DNA of 64,000 nucleotides from Tectiglobus sp965224045 (GTDB lineage Bacteria > Pseudomonadota > Alphaproteobacteria > Rhizobiales > Hyphomicrobiaceae), in the NCBI GenBank assembly GCA_965224045.1, contig CBDCYD010000001.1:186001-250000 (forward strand), in the 5' to 3' direction. How positions within the stretch are numbered: position 1 is the stretch's first letter; every line of letters starts with the position of its first letter. This document shows, piece by piece, positions 32,536 to 41,060 of the stretch. The notes beneath the pieces were generated by a model. The model saw only the letters and a program-made list of their open reading frames with translations. It had not been told where the DNA came from and did no database searches. Position numbers and translations under genes: made by a program.

Positions 32536-34560
32536 TTGCTTTGGCTCGGCATCGACGTCGGCGGGACATTCACCGACCTTGTCATCTACGACACGGCGAC
32601 CAATCGCATTTCGCTCGGCAAGGTCCCCTCGACCCCCGACGATCAGTCGCGCGGTATCCTCGATGGGCTCGCTGCCATCGACGTGGATCCGGCAGCATTG
32701 GACACCATCGGGCACGGCTCGACGGTCGCCACCAACACCGCGCTCGAACGCAACGGCGCCGATATGGCCGCCTTGGTGACCGAAGGACATCGCGACATTC
32801 TCATCACCGGGCGCGGCAACCGCACGTTGATGTACAACATCAAGGCCACCGCGCCGGAACCGATCGTGCCGCGCGATCGCTGTTACCAGATTCCCGAACG
32901 GCTCGACGTTCACGGTGATGAAGTCGTGGCGCTGGATGAAGACACCGTTGTCGACATCGCGACGGAACTCGCCCAACGCAACACGGAGGCGGTCGCCGTA
33001 TGCTACTTGCACTCCTATGCACAGCCCCGCCATGAACAGCGGACCGCCGAAATCCTCCGCCGCATTCTGCCCGATGCAGTCGTGACGACGTCGTCCGAGA
33101 TCCTGCCGGAATACAGGGAACACGAACGCTTCTCGACGACCGCGCTGAGCGCCTACGTGGCGCCGCGCATGCGTCGTTACCTTTCCAACCTTCGCAGCCG
33201 GTTGCAGGAGCGCGGCTGCCGGGCCGGTGTTTCGATCATGACCTCCAGCGGCGGTACGTTGCCCGATCACCAGGTCGAAAAGCGGCCGGTGCTCTCGATG
33301 CTGTCCGGCCCGGCGGCCGGCGTCATCGCCGCCCAGTTCGTCGGCCGCCGGACAGGCTACCCGAACATCATCACCTGCGACATGGGCGGCACGTCCACCG
33401 ACGTCTGCCTCATTCGTGATAGCGCCTATCCGATGACGGGTGCGGGCAAGGTCGGCGCGTTTGCGCTCAAGGCCCAGCAGGTCGACATCAATACCGTCGG
33501 CGCGGGCGGCGGCAGTATTGCCTCTTATGCGGCCGGCCAGTTGCTCAAGGTCGGCCCTCGTTCCGCAGGTGCCGTACCGGGGCCGGCCTGCTACGGTCGC
33601 GGCGGCCAGGAACCGACCGTCACTGACTCGAACGTCGTGCTCGGCAGGCTTGGCAGCGCAGAGCAATCCCACGGCGGCCTCACCCTGGACCACGACCGCG
33701 CCGCCGCCGCCGTCTCGCGCCTAGCCGGCGAGGTCGGCCTCGCGCCCGATGCCATGGCCGAGGGCATTGTGCGCATCGCCGTCGTCAATATGACTGCCGC
33801 GATCAAGGAGATATCTGTGATGCGCGGCCTTGATCCGCGGGACTTCTGCCTGATGGCCTACGGTGGCGCGGGACCGTTGCACGCCACGGCCATCGCCAAC
33901 GAACTCGGCATATCGACCGTCCTCAGTCCACCGATGCCGGCGAACTTCTCCGCGTTCGGTCTCCTGGTTGCGGACGTCAAGCGCGATCTCGTCCGCACCC
34001 GGGTCTCGGCAACGTCCTCGACCAGCCTTGCCGACATTCAGCGGATGTTTGACGAACTCATCGCCGCTGGCCGTCGCGAACTCGCCGACGCCGGCTTTTC
34101 GGAAGCAAACCATCGTCTCGTCCCGAGCCTCGACATGCGTTATCTCGGCCAGGCCTTCGAACTGGCCGTCCCGGTCGATCTCGATGGCCTTTCTCTCGAA
34201 CGCATCGATGCCGATTTCCGCAGCATCTACAAGGCACGTTACGGCAGTGCACCGGATGGCGGCAGCGAGATCGTCAGTTACCGGCTCGCCGCCTGGGGGC
34301 TGACGAAAAAGCCGGTCCTCTCATCGCCGACGAATGGCGCACGCACGGCTACCCCTGAAGTTGCTGCCACCCGGCAGGTGACATTTGATCAGCGCGCATG
34401 CGAGACCAAGGTTTACCTGCGTGAGAACCTGCCCATCGATGTTTCGGTTGCAGGCCCGGCGATCGTCGAGGAGACAAGCACGGCGACGGTCATTCCGCCC
34501 GGTTGGTCCGCCCGCCTGACACCGCACGATTGTCTGCAAGTGGAGCATCGGCAAAGATGA
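32536..34560 (+). CDS. Hydantoinase A/oxoprolinase subunit A family (set 2)
   Basis: 674 residues. LWLGIDVGGTFTDLVIYDTA, GHGSTVATNTALERNGADMA, SGPAAGVIAAQFVGRR, TCDMGGTSTDVCLIRD, AGGGSIASYAAGQL, PGPACYGRGGQEPTVTDSNV and AYGGAGPLHATAIANELG are all present, giving a complete actin-like ATPase subunit. TTG at 32536 is the only sensible start, with AAGGA nine bases upstream. It overlaps its B partner by four bases (ATGA). It is clearly diverged from the set 1 A subunit, so the two sets are not a recent duplication and probably differ in substrate. Confidence 0.9.
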   Translation: MLWLGIDVGGTFTDLVIYDTATNRISLGKVPSTPDDQSRGILDGLAAIDVDPAALDTIGHGSTVATNTALERNGADMAALVTEGHRDILITGRGNRTLMYNIKATAPEPIVPRDRCYQIPERLDVHGDEVVALDEDTVVDIATELAQRNTEAVAVCYLHSYAQPRHEQRTAEILRRILPDAVVTTSSEILPEYREHERFSTTALSAYVAPRMRRYLSNLRSRLQERGCRAGVSIMTSSGGTLPDHQVEKRPVLSMLSGPAAGVIAAQFVGRRTGYPNIITCDMGGTSTDVCLIRDSAYPMTGAGKVGAFALKAQQVDINTVGAGGGSIASYAAGQLLKVGPRSAGAVPGPACYGRGGQEPTVTDSNVVLGRLGSAEQSHGGLTLDHDRAAAAVSRLAGEVGLAPDAMAEGIVRIAVVNMTAAIKEISVMRGLDPRDFCLMAYGGAGPLHATAIANELGISTVLSPPMPANFSAFGLLVADVKRDLVRTRVSATSSTSLADIQRMFDELIAAGRRELADAGFSEANHRLVPSLDMRYLGQAFELAVPVDLDGLSLERIDADFRSIYKARYGSAPDGGSEIVSYRLAAWGLTKKPVLSSPTNGARTATPEVAATRQVTFDQRACETKVYLRENLPIDVSVAGPAIVEETSTATVIPPGWSARLTPHDCLQVEHRQR

Positions 34561-36596
34561 CGCCTGTCGACCCGGTCACGTTGGAAGTCCTGACCCAGGG
34601 CCTCATCTCGGTTGTCCGCGAAATGCGCGCGACCGTGATGCGAACGGCGAAGTCCGTCGCCATCTACGAAGCCAAGGATTTTTCCTGTGGCCTGTTCGCG
34701 CCCGATTCCCAGGTCGTGGCGCAATCCGAGGATATTGGCAGTCACGTCGTGCCGATGCCGTGGACCGTGCAATCGGCAATGGCAAAGCTTGGTGCTGATC
34801 TCGCACCGGGCGACGTCATCCTGGTCAATGACCCCTATGTTGGCGGCACGCACCTCAACGATGTGACCATCATCTGCCCGGTCTTTCTCGAAGATCAGCT
34901 GATCTTCTTTCCAGCGGTCCGCGAACACTGGCCGGATGTCGGCGGCATGGTACCCGGCAGCATGTCCGGCAACGCGACCGAGATCTACCAGGAAGGCATT
35001 CGCATCCCGCCGATCAAGATCATGGAGCGCGGCCGCATGAACGAGGCCGCTCTTGAACTTCTGCTCGCCAACATGCGCGTGCCAGAGGAACGTCTCGGCG
35101 ACTTCGAAGCCGGTATCGCGGCATGTCACGTCGCGCAAACGCGCATTCGCGAACTCTGTGATCGCTACGGCGTCGACCAGCTGCTCGAAGCCGTCCGTCT
35201 CGATCTCGACCGCGCCGAAACACGCATGCGCCGCTGCATTGCCAGCCTCCCCGACGGCACCTACCGCTATGAAGATTACTTGGAGACGTTCCCCGGCGGC
35301 GACTTCGAGCCGCTTCTCTTGCCTCTTGCGCTGACCATTGACGGCGACCGTATGGTGGCCGATTTCACCGGCGCTTCGCCGCAGGTTCCGGTCCCCGTAA
35401 ATTCGACGCTTGCCGTAACGGCGGCATCCGTCTTCATCGCCGTCAAGTCGATCTTCGATCCCGACGCGCCATTGAACCAGGGCTCGTTCCGGCCCATCGA
35501 GGTCCTGGCGCCGCAAGGCACGATCGTCAACGTCACGCGCCCGGCGCCTGCCGGCTCCCACGGTGAGATCCGCAAGCGGGTCATCGCCACGATGGTCGGC
35601 GCATTGAGCCAGGTCGTGCCCGATCAGGTTGCGGGAGATTTGTGTCGCAGCTCCTTCCACAATCTGCTCGGCGGGTTTGACAGTCGCACCGAACGCGAAT
35701 GGGTTCACTACGAATGGTCCGGTGGCGGCAACGGCGGTTTCGCCGAAGCCGATGGCCCGAGTGCCATGGCACCTTTCGATTGGGGTGACCTGGTGACGGT
35801 GCAGCCCTCGGAAGTCATCGAGTCGCGCTTCCCGTTGCTCGTGGAATACTCTGAGCTCGATACCGACTCCGGGGGCGCCGGCCGCTCGCGCGGCGGCCTT
35901 GCAATGCGCCGGCGCATTCGCGTGACCGCCCCCGATGCGCGTTACTCGCTACTCTCCGATGGCGCCATCGTTCCGGCATTCGGCGTCCTTGGCGGTCACA
36001 GCGGCAAGCCGCTGGCATCGTGGGTCGAGACGGCCGGCGGCAGTCGGGAGGAGTTCGCGACGCCCGGTAAAGTTGGCGGCCATCTCGTCAATGAAGGCGA
36101 CCGCGTTGTGCTGAGGTCTGCCGGCGGCGGCGGCTATGGTGATCCGCTGGAACGGCTGCCGGCAACGGTCGCGCGGGACTTCGCGCATAGCTACATTTCC
36201 CAATCGGTAATGGCCGATGTCTACGGCGTGGTCGTCGATGACGAAAATCAGGTCGACGCGGCCGGGACCGAGCGCCGCCGCGCCGCCGTGCGCGCCGGGC
36301 GGCTGGTCCTGACAGCGGTATTGCACGCCGCCGTATTTCGCGAAACCGCCGTGAGCCAGCATCGCATCTGCCGGTTGCATCCCGATGATGCTGCAACGAT
36401 TGGAGCGCAGGACGGCGAACTCGTTGAATACGACGCCGGCAAGGCCGCCGCACTGCGCGCCTGGCTTGTTGCCGATCCGGCCTGCACGAAAGGCACGGCC
36501 CGGCTAGATGCGGCCGGCCTTAGGATCCTCCGCGTCAGTGCCGGCGACCAGGTCGCCGTGCGGCGCGTGGGGGCCGGGCGTCCCGCGGTTCGCTGA
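34557..36596 (+). CDS. Hydantoinase B/oxoprolinase subunit B family (set 2)
   Basis: 679 residues, about 110 longer than the set 1 B subunit. The core has MRATVMRTAKSVAIYEAKDF, VVAQSEDIGSHVVPMPWTVQ, NDPYVGGTHLNDVTIICPVF, DTDSGGAGRSRGGLAMRRRI and GGGGYGDPLERLP. After this an extra C-terminal domain of about 110 residues (VYGVVVDDENQVDAAGTERR, LRAWLVADPACTKGTARLDA) has no counterpart in set 1. It pairs with the A subunit through an ATGA overlap. Longer B subunits of this kind occur among carboxylase-type as well as oxoprolinase-type members. Confidence 0.9.
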   Translation: MTPVDPVTLEVLTQGLISVVREMRATVMRTAKSVAIYEAKDFSCGLFAPDSQVVAQSEDIGSHVVPMPWTVQSAMAKLGADLAPGDVILVNDPYVGGTHLNDVTIICPVFLEDQLIFFPAVREHWPDVGGMVPGSMSGNATEIYQEGIRIPPIKIMERGRMNEAALELLLANMRVPEERLGDFEAGIAACHVAQTRIRELCDRYGVDQLLEAVRLDLDRAETRMRRCIASLPDGTYRYEDYLETFPGGDFEPLLLPLALTIDGDRMVADFTGASPQVPVPVNSTLAVTAASVFIAVKSIFDPDAPLNQGSFRPIEVLAPQGTIVNVTRPAPAGSHGEIRKRVIATMVGALSQVVPDQVAGDLCRSSFHNLLGGFDSRTEREWVHYEWSGGGNGGFAEADGPSAMAPFDWGDLVTVQPSEVIESRFPLLVEYSELDTDSGGAGRSRGGLAMRRRIRVTAPDARYSLLSDGAIVPAFGVLGGHSGKPLASWVETAGGSREEFATPGKVGGHLVNEGDRVVLRSAGGGGYGDPLERLPATVARDFAHSYISQSVMADVYGVVVDDENQVDAAGTERRRAAVRAGRLVLTAVLHAAVFRETAVSQHRICRLHPDDAATIGAQDGELVEYDAGKAAALRAWLVADPACTKGTARLDAAGLRILRVSAGDQVAVRRVGAGRPAVR

Positions 36597-36815
36597 CCAT
36601 TGCCGGGATGGTACCGGGCCGGGCAACGTTCAATGCAATCGCCAGGGACGCGCTGGATCGCGGCGGATCTTCGGTCACGGCGCGGTTCGACCACGGAAAT
36701 GATCCCGTGGCGGATCGACGATCGCGCCGGGCCGGCTGCGTCCTGGACAGCAGCCCAATGCATGTCCAACATCTGCGATCAGAAATCGCAAACCACACTG
36801 ACAGGGGAATTGGCG

Positions 36816-38066
36816 ATGTCGCAAGCGCAATCCGCTACACCGAAGTCGGGCCCGCTTTGCCACCTGCGCGCGGTTGAACTCGGATCGACGGTTGCCGGGC
36901 CCTTTTGCGCGCGCTTGCTCGCCGATTTCGGTTGCGATGTTATCAAGGTCGAGCAGGCCGAAGGCGATGCCGTACGCTCCCTCGGCCATCGCCACAAGGG
37001 CCGCTCTCTCTACAACGCCTCGATCCAGCGCGGAAAGCGCAACGTGTCGCTCGATCTTCGCACCGAAGACGGCCGCGTACTGGCGCGGCGGCTTTGCGAA
37101 AGCGCAGACATCGTTGTCGAGAATTTTCGTCCCGGCACATTGGAAGGCTGGGGGCTCGGCTATGACACGCTGAGCGAGGCCAATCCCGGTCTCGTCATGG
37201 TCCGCGTCAGCGGTTTTGGCCAGGATGGGCCTTACAGCGGCCGTGGTGGCTACGGCATTGTCTGCGAAGCGGTCAGCGGCCTTAGGGAGATCACCGGTGA
37301 TCCTGATCGCCCCCCGCCTCGGGCCGGAACGCCGCTGACGGACTATATCGCCGGCCTCTACGGCGCCTTCGGAGCCGTTATGGCAATCATTGAACGCCAG
37401 CAGACGGGCCGCGGCCAGGTCGTCGACACGGCGCTCTACGAAGGCTCTTTCAGCTTCATGGAGCCACACATTCCAGCCTACCAGCAACTCGGCGTCGTGG
37501 CACAGCGGGCGGGTTCGCATCTGCCTGGCAATGCGCCCAATTCGATCTACCCGACCCGCGATGGCAGCTACGTGCTTATCACGGCGGCCTCCGATGCCGT
37601 ATTTCGCCGGCTCGCCCGGGCCATGTCGAGGGAGGACATGATCGAGGATCCGCGCTTCGCCTCAGGCATTGCCCGCGCCGAAAACACGGCCGCATGCGAT
37701 GACATCGTCAGCGCGTGGACCGCATCGTTGGACATCGCCCAGGTCGAACAAGCATTGGACGCCGCGAAGGTACCGGCGGCCCGCATCTACACCGTCGCCG
37801 ACATATTTGCCGATCCCCATTACCGGGCCCGCGACATGCTCGTCGATGTCGAAGACGATGTCCTTGGCACGGTGACCTTGGCCGGTATCGTGCCGAAACT
37901 TGGCAACACGCCGGGCCGCATCGGCTGGGTCGGCCGCGACACGGGCGCCGATACGAAGGACGTTCTGCGCGACGAACTCGAACTTTCCGAAGCCGACATC
38001 GAAGCGCTCGCGCGGGCGGGCATCATCGCCGGCCGCGGCATGCCCGGCAAAGGCGATCGGTCTTGA
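36816..38066 (+). CDS. CaiB/BaiF family CoA-transferase
   Basis: 416 residues. RAVELGSTVAGPFCARLLAD, DVIKVEQAEGDAVRSLGH, NVSLDLRTEDGRVLARRLCE, DIVVENFRPGTLEGWGLGYD and GFGQDGPYSGRGGYG are the N-terminal family III motifs; the Asp nucleophile is expected in the GTPLTDYIAGLYGA segment. It moves CoA between carboxylic acids (formyl-CoA, carnitine, succinyl types). ATG at 36816 with GGGGA upstream; a longer frame from 36600 lacks homology. It lies between the hydantoinase set 2 and the carboxyltransferase on one strand, so probably one transcription unit. Confidence 0.9.
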   Translation: MSQAQSATPKSGPLCHLRAVELGSTVAGPFCARLLADFGCDVIKVEQAEGDAVRSLGHRHKGRSLYNASIQRGKRNVSLDLRTEDGRVLARRLCESADIVVENFRPGTLEGWGLGYDTLSEANPGLVMVRVSGFGQDGPYSGRGGYGIVCEAVSGLREITGDPDRPPPRAGTPLTDYIAGLYGAFGAVMAIIERQQTGRGQVVDTALYEGSFSFMEPHIPAYQQLGVVAQRAGSHLPGNAPNSIYPTRDGSYVLITAASDAVFRRLARAMSREDMIEDPRFASGIARAENTAACDDIVSAWTASLDIAQVEQALDAAKVPAARIYTVADIFADPHYRARDMLVDVEDDVLGTVTLAGIVPKLGNTPGRIGWVGRDTGADTKDVLRDELELSEADIEALARAGIIAGRGMPGKGDRS

Positions 38067-38114
38067 GCACAGATACGACCAACGACAATCGACGAAAGAC
38101 ATACGGGGGCCGGC

Positions 38115-39695
38115 ATGGCAGAGCGTGACGACTTTTGGTCAACCCAGATCGACGAGCTCGGGCGCCGTCGACAGTTCGCGAAGGGCATGGGTGGGCCGGA
38201 CAACATCGCAAGGCAGCACGATGCCGGCAGATTGACGGTCCGCGAACGCATTGACCGGATCACCGACCAGGGCAGCTTTCGCGAGGTCGGCACGCTCGCC
38301 GGTTCGGGAGAGTACGACCAGGACCTCAAGCTGAAAAACGTGACGCCGGCAACCTACGTTGCCGGGACGGCGCGCATCGATGGCCGCCCTGTTGCCATTG
38401 GCGGTGAAGACTTCACGGTGCGCGGCGGCACGAGCTTCGGTGCGCAGCGGCGCAAAGGCGGGCAGGGCGGCTACATCGAAGATCTCGCCCATCACTACAA
38501 GATCCCGCTGGTCAATCTCATCGATGGTGCCGGCGGCACGGTGACGTCGGCAAAGCGGCGGGGGTTTGTCACGTTTCCCGGCATCGATGGTTTCGAGCGG
38601 TCCGTCGAGTTGCTCGGCGAGGTGCCCGTCGCCTCGGCCGTTCTTGGCACGGCGGCCGGTGGGCCGGCCGGGCGAGCGATCCTGTCCCACTTCTCCGTCA
38701 TGGTCCAGGGCACCAGTCAGATCTTTGCGGCCGGCCCGCCGGTCGTCAAGCGGTCGCTTGGCCAGGAGATCACGAAGGAGGATCTCGGTGGTCCGGCCGT
38801 CGCCGTCAACAAGTCGGGTGCCATCCACAACGTCGCACAGACGGAGGACGAAGCGTTCGATCAGGTCAGGCGGTTCCTCGCCTTCATGCCGCAGAACGTA
38901 TGGCAGCTGCCACCGGTTCTGTCCGCCGATGATCCGGTCGGGCGCTGCGAGGAAGCGTTGCTTGGCATCGTGCCGGCAGACCGAAGGCGGCCCTACGACA
39001 TGAAAAAGCTTGTCACGATGATCGTCGACAAGGGCTCGTCGTTTGAGATCAGGCCGACCTTTGGCCGTGCGGTCATCACGATGCTGGCACGCCTCGGCGG
39101 CCGGCCGGTCGGCATCGTCGCCAACAATCCGAACATCTACGGCGGCGCGATGGATGCCGACGCGGCACGCAAGCAGATCCACTTCATGGAGCTTTGCGAC
39201 ACCTTCCATCTACCGCTGGTTTTTCTGGTCGACGTGCCGGGCTTCATGGTTGGTCTCAAGGCGGAGGAGGCCGGAACCCTGCGCGAGGGCATGCGCGTCG
39301 TCTATGTTGCCGGCCAGCTCAAAGTCCCGACCGTCACGCTCGTGATCCGCAAATGCTACGGCATGGCTGGAATGGCGACATGCAACAAGAACGATATTGA
39401 CTTGAAATTGGCCTGGCCAAGCGGTGAATGGGGGTCGCTTCCTGTCGAAGGCGGCGTTGCGGCAGCGTTTCGGCGCGACATCGCGGCAGCGCCGGACCCC
39501 AAGGCGCGCGAGCAGGAATTGGAAGCCGAACTGAGAGCGTATGCATCGCCGTTCCGAACCGCCGAAGCGCTGGCTGTCGAGGAGATCATCGATCCGCGCG
39601 AGACCCGGCCGTTGCTCTGCGACTACATCGCCCTCGCTGAAGAACGCCTGCGAATTGGGCTCGGCCCCCGCGCCAAGGCCGGTGTTGCGCCCTAA
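38115..39695 (+). CDS. Acyl-CoA carboxylase carboxyltransferase subunit
   Basis: 526 residues. Two crotonase-like halves: ARQHDAGRLTVRERIDRITD, GEDFTVRGGTSFGAQRRKGG, LVNLIDGAGGTVTSAKRRGF, GTAAGGPAGRAILSHFSVMV, then IEIRPTFGRAVIT-type, NPNIYGGAMDADAARKQIHF, PLVFLVDVPGFMVGLKAEEA and RKCYGMAGMATCN. It fits the beta subunit of propionyl-, methylcrotonyl- or geranyl-CoA-type carboxylases, which also need a biotin carboxylase/BCCP subunit; none is encoded in this window. It may instead work as a decarboxylase or borrow a distant partner. Its TAA stop lies in the first bases of a palindromic element. Confidence 0.88.
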   Translation: MAERDDFWSTQIDELGRRRQFAKGMGGPDNIARQHDAGRLTVRERIDRITDQGSFREVGTLAGSGEYDQDLKLKNVTPATYVAGTARIDGRPVAIGGEDFTVRGGTSFGAQRRKGGQGGYIEDLAHHYKIPLVNLIDGAGGTVTSAKRRGFVTFPGIDGFERSVELLGEVPVASAVLGTAAGGPAGRAILSHFSVMVQGTSQIFAAGPPVVKRSLGQEITKEDLGGPAVAVNKSGAIHNVAQTEDEAFDQVRRFLAFMPQNVWQLPPVLSADDPVGRCEEALLGIVPADRRRPYDMKKLVTMIVDKGSSFEIRPTFGRAVITMLARLGGRPVGIVANNPNIYGGAMDADAARKQIHFMELCDTFHLPLVFLVDVPGFMVGLKAEEAGTLREGMRVVYVAGQLKVPTVTLVIRKCYGMAGMATCNKNDIDLKLAWPSGEWGSLPVEGGVAAAFRRDIAAAPDPKAREQELEAELRAYASPFRTAEALAVEEIIDPRETRPLLCDYIALAEERLRIGLGPRAKAGVAP

Positions 39696-39784
39696 AGCAG
39701 GTTGCTCGATTGTTTGGAGGCGATCATCTTTGTGCCTAAAGTTGGAGCCGCAACAGCGGTTCCAACTTTAGGCACGATGATCTA
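39693..39784. repeat. Palindromic element, family 2 (copy a)
   Basis: 92 bp from TAAAGCAGGTTGCTCG to GATGATCTA. The main stem is GATCATC-TTTGTGCCTAAAGTTGGA paired with TCCAACTTTAGGCAC-GATGATC around GCCGCAACAGCGGT. It starts on the stop codon of the carboxyltransferase gene. Copy b (62997) carries an extra 5' palindrome. Confidence 0.9.
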
Positions 39785-39973
39785 GCCAGGTATCAATCGC
39801 TGGGTTCTTGACTGCGGAGTGCGGATTGATCGTGTCTCGAACTGCGCGCTCCATGGCCGGCAGCGGCACTACGGATGCCCGTCGCGCGTGCCCTCTGTAG
39901 TAGGCCTGCCCACTTGCAAGTTGGTGCCGGCGTGGCATGTTGGCGGGACATTTCCAAGGCTAGGACGATCGCC

Positions 39974-40861
39974 ATGCAACCCATCCACATCCAGTTCACG
40001 CTGTTTTCCGCATTCTACGCGCCGCTGATCGCGACCCTGTCAGGCGGTTTCCTGCGCGAGCAAGGGCTCGAACCGTCGTGGTCGGTTGCCCCCGCTGGCG
40101 TTTCCGCGATCAAGGCTCTGGAGGATGGCACCGCTCAGGTCATCCAGTCTGCACCGAGCCAGGGCTTTAATTCCCTCAACAAGGGTGAGATACCGCTCGC
40201 GATCCACTTCGCCCAGATCAACGAGATGGACGGCTTCTTTCTGACCGCGCGGGAGCCGGATCCCGAATTCGCCTGGTCCAAGCTCGAAGGCGCACGCGTT
40301 GTCCTGTTCGGCGGCGGTCAGCCGCTGGCGATGTTCAAGTACGCCTGCCACAGGGCCGGCATCGATTTTGACAAGATCGAAGCGATCAACGTCGGCGGTG
40401 CAGCCGACATGGACAAGGCCTTCCGCGCGGGCCAGGGCGACTACGTCCAGCAGCAGGGCCCGTTTCCGCAGCAGCTGGAGGCGGACGGTCAAGGCCACAT
40501 CGTGGCTCAGGTCGGCCCGCTTATCGGCCCCTGTGCCTTTTCCAGTCTCGCCGCCACCCGGGCCTGGCTGGAGACTGACATGGCTGGAACCTTCATGCGC
40601 GCCTACAGGAAGGCCCGCGACTACATGATCGACACGCCTGCCGTCGAAATCGCCAAGGCACAGGCATCGTTCTTCCCCAAGATCGATGAGGCCGTCCTGG
40701 CGAATTGCATCGCCCGCTACCAGCAGCTCGGATGCTGGACGCGCCACGCAGAAATCACCAGGAGCGCCTACGAGATCACCCTCGATGTATTCGAGCACTT
40801 CGGCACGCTGCAGCAGCGCTACGATTACGATCGGATCTGCACCGCCCCGCCGGCAACCTAG
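39974..40861 (+). CDS. NMT1/THI5-like solute-binding protein without signal peptide
   Basis: 295 residues of the type II periplasmic-binding fold: FSAFYAPLIATLSGGFLREQ, AGVSAIKALEDGTAQVIQSA, LNKGEIPLAIHFAQINEMDG, INVGGAADMDKAFRAGQGDY, PFPQQLEADGQGHIVAQVG. This is the ABC-type nitrate/taurine/thiamine-precursor-binding layout. From the ATG at 39974 there is no signal peptide, and the residues in front of it do not form one either. No permease or ATPase gene is adjacent. So it is either cytoplasmic, with an enzyme-like or sensing role as for some THI5 homologues, or its export signal has been lost. Stop TAG coincides with the next palindromic element. Confidence 0.75.
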   Translation: MQPIHIQFTLFSAFYAPLIATLSGGFLREQGLEPSWSVAPAGVSAIKALEDGTAQVIQSAPSQGFNSLNKGEIPLAIHFAQINEMDGFFLTAREPDPEFAWSKLEGARVVLFGGGQPLAMFKYACHRAGIDFDKIEAINVGGAADMDKAFRAGQGDYVQQQGPFPQQLEADGQGHIVAQVGPLIGPCAFSSLAATRAWLETDMAGTFMRAYRKARDYMIDTPAVEIAKAQASFFPKIDEAVLANCIARYQQLGCWTRHAEITRSAYEITLDVFEHFGTLQQRYDYDRICTAPPAT

Positions 40862-40973
40862 ATCAATTTCGCCTTAGGCGGAATCACCGGCCCGCGCGCC
40901 CTCCCGACCGCCCAACACAATGATGCCGCGGGCGGTCGGGAGGGCGTGCGGGATGGTTTCAGCTGAAAGGCTA
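40859..40973. repeat. Palindromic element, family 1 (copy b, diverged)
   Basis: 115 bp. TAGATCAATTTCGCCTTAGG at the left, GCTGAAAGGCTA at the right. The central stem GCCCTCCCGACCGCCC pairs with GGGCGGTCGGGAGGGC. Same terminal and hairpin plan as the 3708 and 61689 copies but a different stem sequence. It begins at the stop codon of the binding-protein gene. Confidence 0.85.
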
Positions 40974-41060
40974 TAGGTCCGGCCCAGCCGGTGCCAAGCG
41001 CCGCCCCGATCCGCCGGTCGAGCAAGGTTGCACGGAAAGAGACGAGAGACGTCGCCGGAT

